From: an uncultured Peptococcaceae bacterium
GTDB taxonomy: Bacteria; Bacillota; Peptococcia; Peptococcales; Peptococcaceae
Reading direction: 5' to 3'
Length of the DNA: 8,010 nucleotides
Assembly (NCBI GenBank): GCA_902496505.1
Contig: CABVBB010000078.1
Coordinates: 1 to 8,010 of the forward strand
Made by a program: the position numbers and the translations under genes
The notes under the pieces: generated by a model
Database searches by the model: none
Seen by the model: only the letters and a program-made list of their open reading frames with translations
What the model was told of the DNA's origin: nothing
Part shown: in pieces, positions 7,003 through 8,010 of the stretch
How positions within the stretch are numbered: the first letter of the stretch is position 1
How the letters are laid out: every line of letters begins with the position of its first letter

Positions 7003-7011
7003 TGGTATAAT
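7003..7011 (+). promoter_or_regulatory. Extended -10 promoter of the Ig-like protein gene
   Basis: TGG-TATAAT is a perfect -10 with a TGn extension, which lessens the need for a -35; the hexamer at 17-bp spacing (GCGGCA) is poor. Transcription from about 7018 gives a leader of about 21 nt, just including the ribosome binding site. Confidence 0.65.
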
Positions 7012-7038
7012 GAACGTAACGAAAAGGGGGAGAGGATC

Positions 7039-7536
7039 ATGAAAAGACGTTCGATCATTGCCGTCGTATGCGTTTTGCTGCTCACCGTCGCGCTGGGGCA
7101 TGGCTACACGCAGGCCACGGCACCAGAGCCTACGCTTCATATGCTTTTGCGATCTGGCCAGCTGCCCATATCCCTGCACGGCGAAACGCTGGCGAACAGC
7201 AGTTCCTTGGTCTATCTGGAGCTAGTGGATGTCGATGATGAAGGCGTACACTATACCCTGCACAATGACAGCGACAGCACGATAGCATACGGCAATCCCT
7301 ACGCACTGGAGCTCCGCACCGACAGCGGCTGGCGGCAGATACCGCTGCGAGAGGGTCACGGTTACTTCCAAAGTATACGCCTGATATTGCCCGCCCATCA
7401 GCAGGCAGAAGGGAACGCTTGGCCGACAAGCGGCCTCTACGCTGGTCCCGGCCAATACCGCCTGCTCAAAACGTACGATTTTGAGCAGGCGCCAAAGCAG
7501 CAAAAACTGCTGGTGCTTTATTTTGAGCAGGAGTAA
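7039..7536 (+). CDS. Small exported protein with an Ig-like (Big_14-type) domain
   Basis: The product has 165 residues. Residues 1-25 form a signal peptide or membrane anchor: MKRR, then a hydrophobic stretch, then GHGYTQA. There is no usable lipobox; the Cys at 11 lies inside the hydrophobic core after only about five leading residues. Residues about 55-160 are beta-rich, with YTLHNDSDSTIAYGNPYALE, then a W-R-Q-I-P-L strand and GQYRLLKTY near the end. This pattern is like the bacterial Ig-like domain proteins of Bacillota (Big_14 family), recognised from memory and needing a profile search. The ATG at 7039 follows GGAG (7029-7032) at 6 nt. The frame is open upstream to a TTG at 6877, but the promoter lies at 7003-7011, which excludes that start. 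Function is unknown; it would act outside the membrane. It has its own promoter and no clear terminator before the next unit. Its 3' end carries an unusual hairpin. Confidence 0.8.
   Translation: MKRRSIIAVVCVLLLTVALGHGYTQATAPEPTLHMLLRSGQLPISLHGETLANSSSLVYLELVDVDDEGVHYTLHNDSDSTIAYGNPYALELRTDSGWRQIPLREGHGYFQSIRLILPAHQQAEGNAWPTSGLYAGPGQYRLLKTYDFEQAPKQQKLLVLYFEQE
7461..7489 (+). repeat. 11-bp perfect inverted repeat inside the Ig-like gene
   Basis: CCTGCTCAAAA (7461-7471) and TTTTGAGCAGG (7479-7489) are exact reverse complements separated by 7 nt. A further direct copy of the right arm lies at 7521-7531, overlapping the last codons before the stop, and TTTGAGCAGG (10 of the 11 bases) is at 6925-6934 upstream of the gene. 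No T-tract follows the hairpin, so it is not an ordinary terminator. Confidence 0.6.
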
Positions 7537-7547
7537 AAATATTTTAC
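7533..7547. repeat. AT-rich inverted repeat over a stop codon and a -35 element
   Basis: GTAAAA (7533-7538) and TTTTAC (7542-7547) flank ATA. The right arm overlaps the -35 of the response-regulator promoter, so it could be an operator half-site pair; in A/T-rich sequence it may equally be chance. Confidence 0.3.
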
Positions 7548-7571
7548 AAAAGATGGCGAAAATGGTATTAT
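7543..7571 (+). promoter_or_regulatory. Promoter of the response-regulator unit
   Basis: TTTACA (7543-7548, five of six matches to TTGACA), a 17-bp spacer and TATTAT (7566-7571) preceded by TGG form a well-built extended promoter. Transcription is predicted from about 7578, giving a leader of about 160 nt before the ATG. An overlapping TATAAT at 7569-7574 has a 20-bp spacer and is less likely. Confidence 0.7.
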
Positions 7572-7591
7572 AATAATAGAGAAGGATGACA

Positions 7592-7654
7592 ATGCTTTTC
7601 TGTTTAGAGGGGAAATGGCGCGAAGTGCTGCAACAGATCATGATCTGTCCCTGA
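7592..7654 (+). CDS. Possible 20-residue leader peptide in the attenuator
   Basis: An ATG at 7592 follows AAGGA (7582-7586) at 5-nt spacing, close after the predicted transcription start. The frame runs 20 codons to TGA at 7652-7654 (starts MLFCLEGKW). It overlaps the 5' strand of the proposed antiterminator and the first hairpin, so ribosome position could influence folding. There is no run of one amino-acid codon as in classical biosynthetic attenuators. A second short frame from ATG 7615 to 7674 is less well placed against a ribosome binding site. Confidence 0.3.
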   Translation: MLFCLEGKWREVLQQIMICP

Positions 7655-7686
7655 TAGCGATAAGCAATAGATAAATCAGGCAGAGC

Positions 7687-7717
7687 GCCGTTCCCTTTAG
7701 AGAGAGAACGGCTTTTT
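7687..7717 (+). terminator. Intrinsic terminator inside the response-regulator leader
   Basis: GCCGTTC (7687-7693) pairs with GAACGGC (7706-7712) around a 12-nt loop and is followed by five T (7713-7717). It lies 23 nt before the ATG at 7741, so it would stop transcripts before the regulator gene unless the antiterminator forms. Confidence 0.65.
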
Positions 7718-7740
7718 GCGTTTAGGAAAGGGGGAATATG

Positions 7741-8010
7741 ATGCTGAATGCTGCTATATGTGATGATGATCCGGCTATCTGCCGCCTGATGGAGCGTATG
7801 ATCGATCAGGTGAATCAAGAACGGCCTATTGTAGAAGAAATCGACAGCTACTACAGCAGCGCACGGCTGTGGCAAGTTTTAAAAGCAGGACAATATTATG
7901 ATGTGCTCTTTTTGGATATCAGTATGCCTGAACTGGATGGCATCACCTTGGGACGCCAGATTCGGCAGGAGCTGGGACTCATGGAAATGCAGCTGGTCTA
8001 TATATCTGGG
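7741..8010 (+). CDS. Response regulator, receiver domain, 3'-truncated by the window
   Basis: Ninety residues are visible and the frame is open at the edge. They form a CheY-like receiver: acidic pocket Asp8-Asp9-Asp10 after strand 1 (AAICDDDP), phosphoacceptor Asp59 in VLFLDISMPELDGI, and the start of the conserved Ser/Thr strand at VYISG (86-90). The conserved lysine and the output domain lie beyond the window. The style of the N-terminus resembles LytTR/AgrA-type regulators, but the output domain is not seen. AAGGGGG (7728-7734) is 6 nt before ATG 7741 and only 3 nt before ATG 7738, so 7741 is preferred. The gene follows its own promoter and an attenuator-like leader. A partner sensor kinase may follow downstream. 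Confidence 0.85.
   Translation, partial: MLNAAICDDDPAICRLMERMIDQVNQERPIVEEIDSYYSSARLWQVLKAGQYYDVLFLDISMPELDGITLGRQIRQELGLMEMQLVYISG

Larger units (their letters stand above)
6486..7038. other. 553-nt gap without a protein gene, rich in hairpins
   Basis: No reading frame here has both a ribosome binding site and protein-like composition. The gap holds three intrinsic-terminator hairpins (6516-6549, 6618-6660, 6735-6770), leftward promoter-like elements, and the rightward promoter of the gene at 7039, listed separately. From 6851 to 7002 I see no clear signal except TTTGAGCAGG at 6925-6934, which recurs in the following gene. Confidence 0.6.
7578..7717 (+). promoter_or_regulatory. Structured leader with terminator/antiterminator, attenuator-like
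   Basis: Two exclusive structures are visible. In one, 7687-7693 pairs with 7706-7712 to make the terminator. In the other, the same left arm (7685-7695) pairs with an upstream segment (7610-7621) over 11 base pairs with one bulged A and one G-U, and weak pairs can extend it. That helix encloses two further hairpins: the perfect palindrome ACAGATCATGATCTGT (7633-7648) and CCTGAT (7650-7655) with ATCAGG (7675-7680). The arrangement looks like a three-way junction with a transcription switch in front of the regulator gene. I recognise no known riboswitch consensus. The signal, if any, could be a ligand, a protein or leader translation. Confidence 0.5.

Noticed and set aside
6877..7038. N-terminal extension of the Ig-like protein from TTG 6877
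   Set aside because: It has no ribosome binding site, contains the extended -10 promoter, and would place the signal peptide in the interior of the protein.
7069..7071. Lipoprotein lipobox at Cys11 of the Ig-like protein
   Set aside because: The Cys is in the middle of the hydrophobic core after a very short leading segment, which does not fit signal peptidase II cleavage.
7222..7875. Minus-strand 217-codon frame over the Ig-like and regulator genes
   Set aside because: It is antisense to two supported genes and crosses a promoter and an attenuator; no coding features.
1..8010. CRISPR array, tRNA, rRNA or insertion sequence
   Set aside because: No regularly spaced repeats, cloverleaf, rRNA-like segment, transposase or paired terminal repeats were seen in reading both strands.

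Overview
The window reads like a chromosomal stretch of an anaerobic Bacillota-type bacterium. Ribosome binding sites are strong and AG-rich, intrinsic terminators are frequent, and TATAAT-type promoters are easy to see. The two antiporters and a secreted beta-helix protein would fit a Negativicutes lineage, but that placement is inference from general resemblance and no marker gene is present. All recognisable protein genes are on the + strand. The beta-helix gene is visibly more A/T-rich than the two antiporter genes that follow it.

Layout. Bases 1-1500 hold the 3' part of a surface or secreted right-handed beta-helix protein with a disordered acidic tail, closed by a strong terminator. Bases 1641-3944 and 4197-6485 are two tandem paralogous CPA2-type cation:proton antiporters. 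Each has a Na+/H+ exchanger core, an extra membrane segment and two C-terminal RCK_C (TrkA-C) domains. A terminator between them suggests they can be transcribed separately. Bases 6486-7038 are a 553-nt gap without a protein gene. It holds hairpins whose T-tracts, and promoter-like elements whose direction, point to the minus strand: I see one good and two weaker leftward promoter-terminator modules, i.e. candidate small RNAs. Bases 7039-7536 encode a small exported protein resembling Ig-like (Big_14-type) domains. Bases 7537-7740 contain a good promoter and a structured leader with mutually exclusive antiterminator and terminator helices. This leader precedes a response-regulator gene (7741 to the window edge) cut off inside its receiver domain.

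How the parts fit. The antiporter pair probably serves K+/Na+ and pH homeostasis, with RCK_C domains as a likely ligand-sensing regulatory module. The response regulator starts a new, leader-controlled transcription unit, probably a two-component system continuing to the right. The least ordinary parts are non-coding: the leftward module cluster at 6516-6850 and the attenuator-like leader at 7578-7717. Both are inferred by eye from sequence and have no experimental support.
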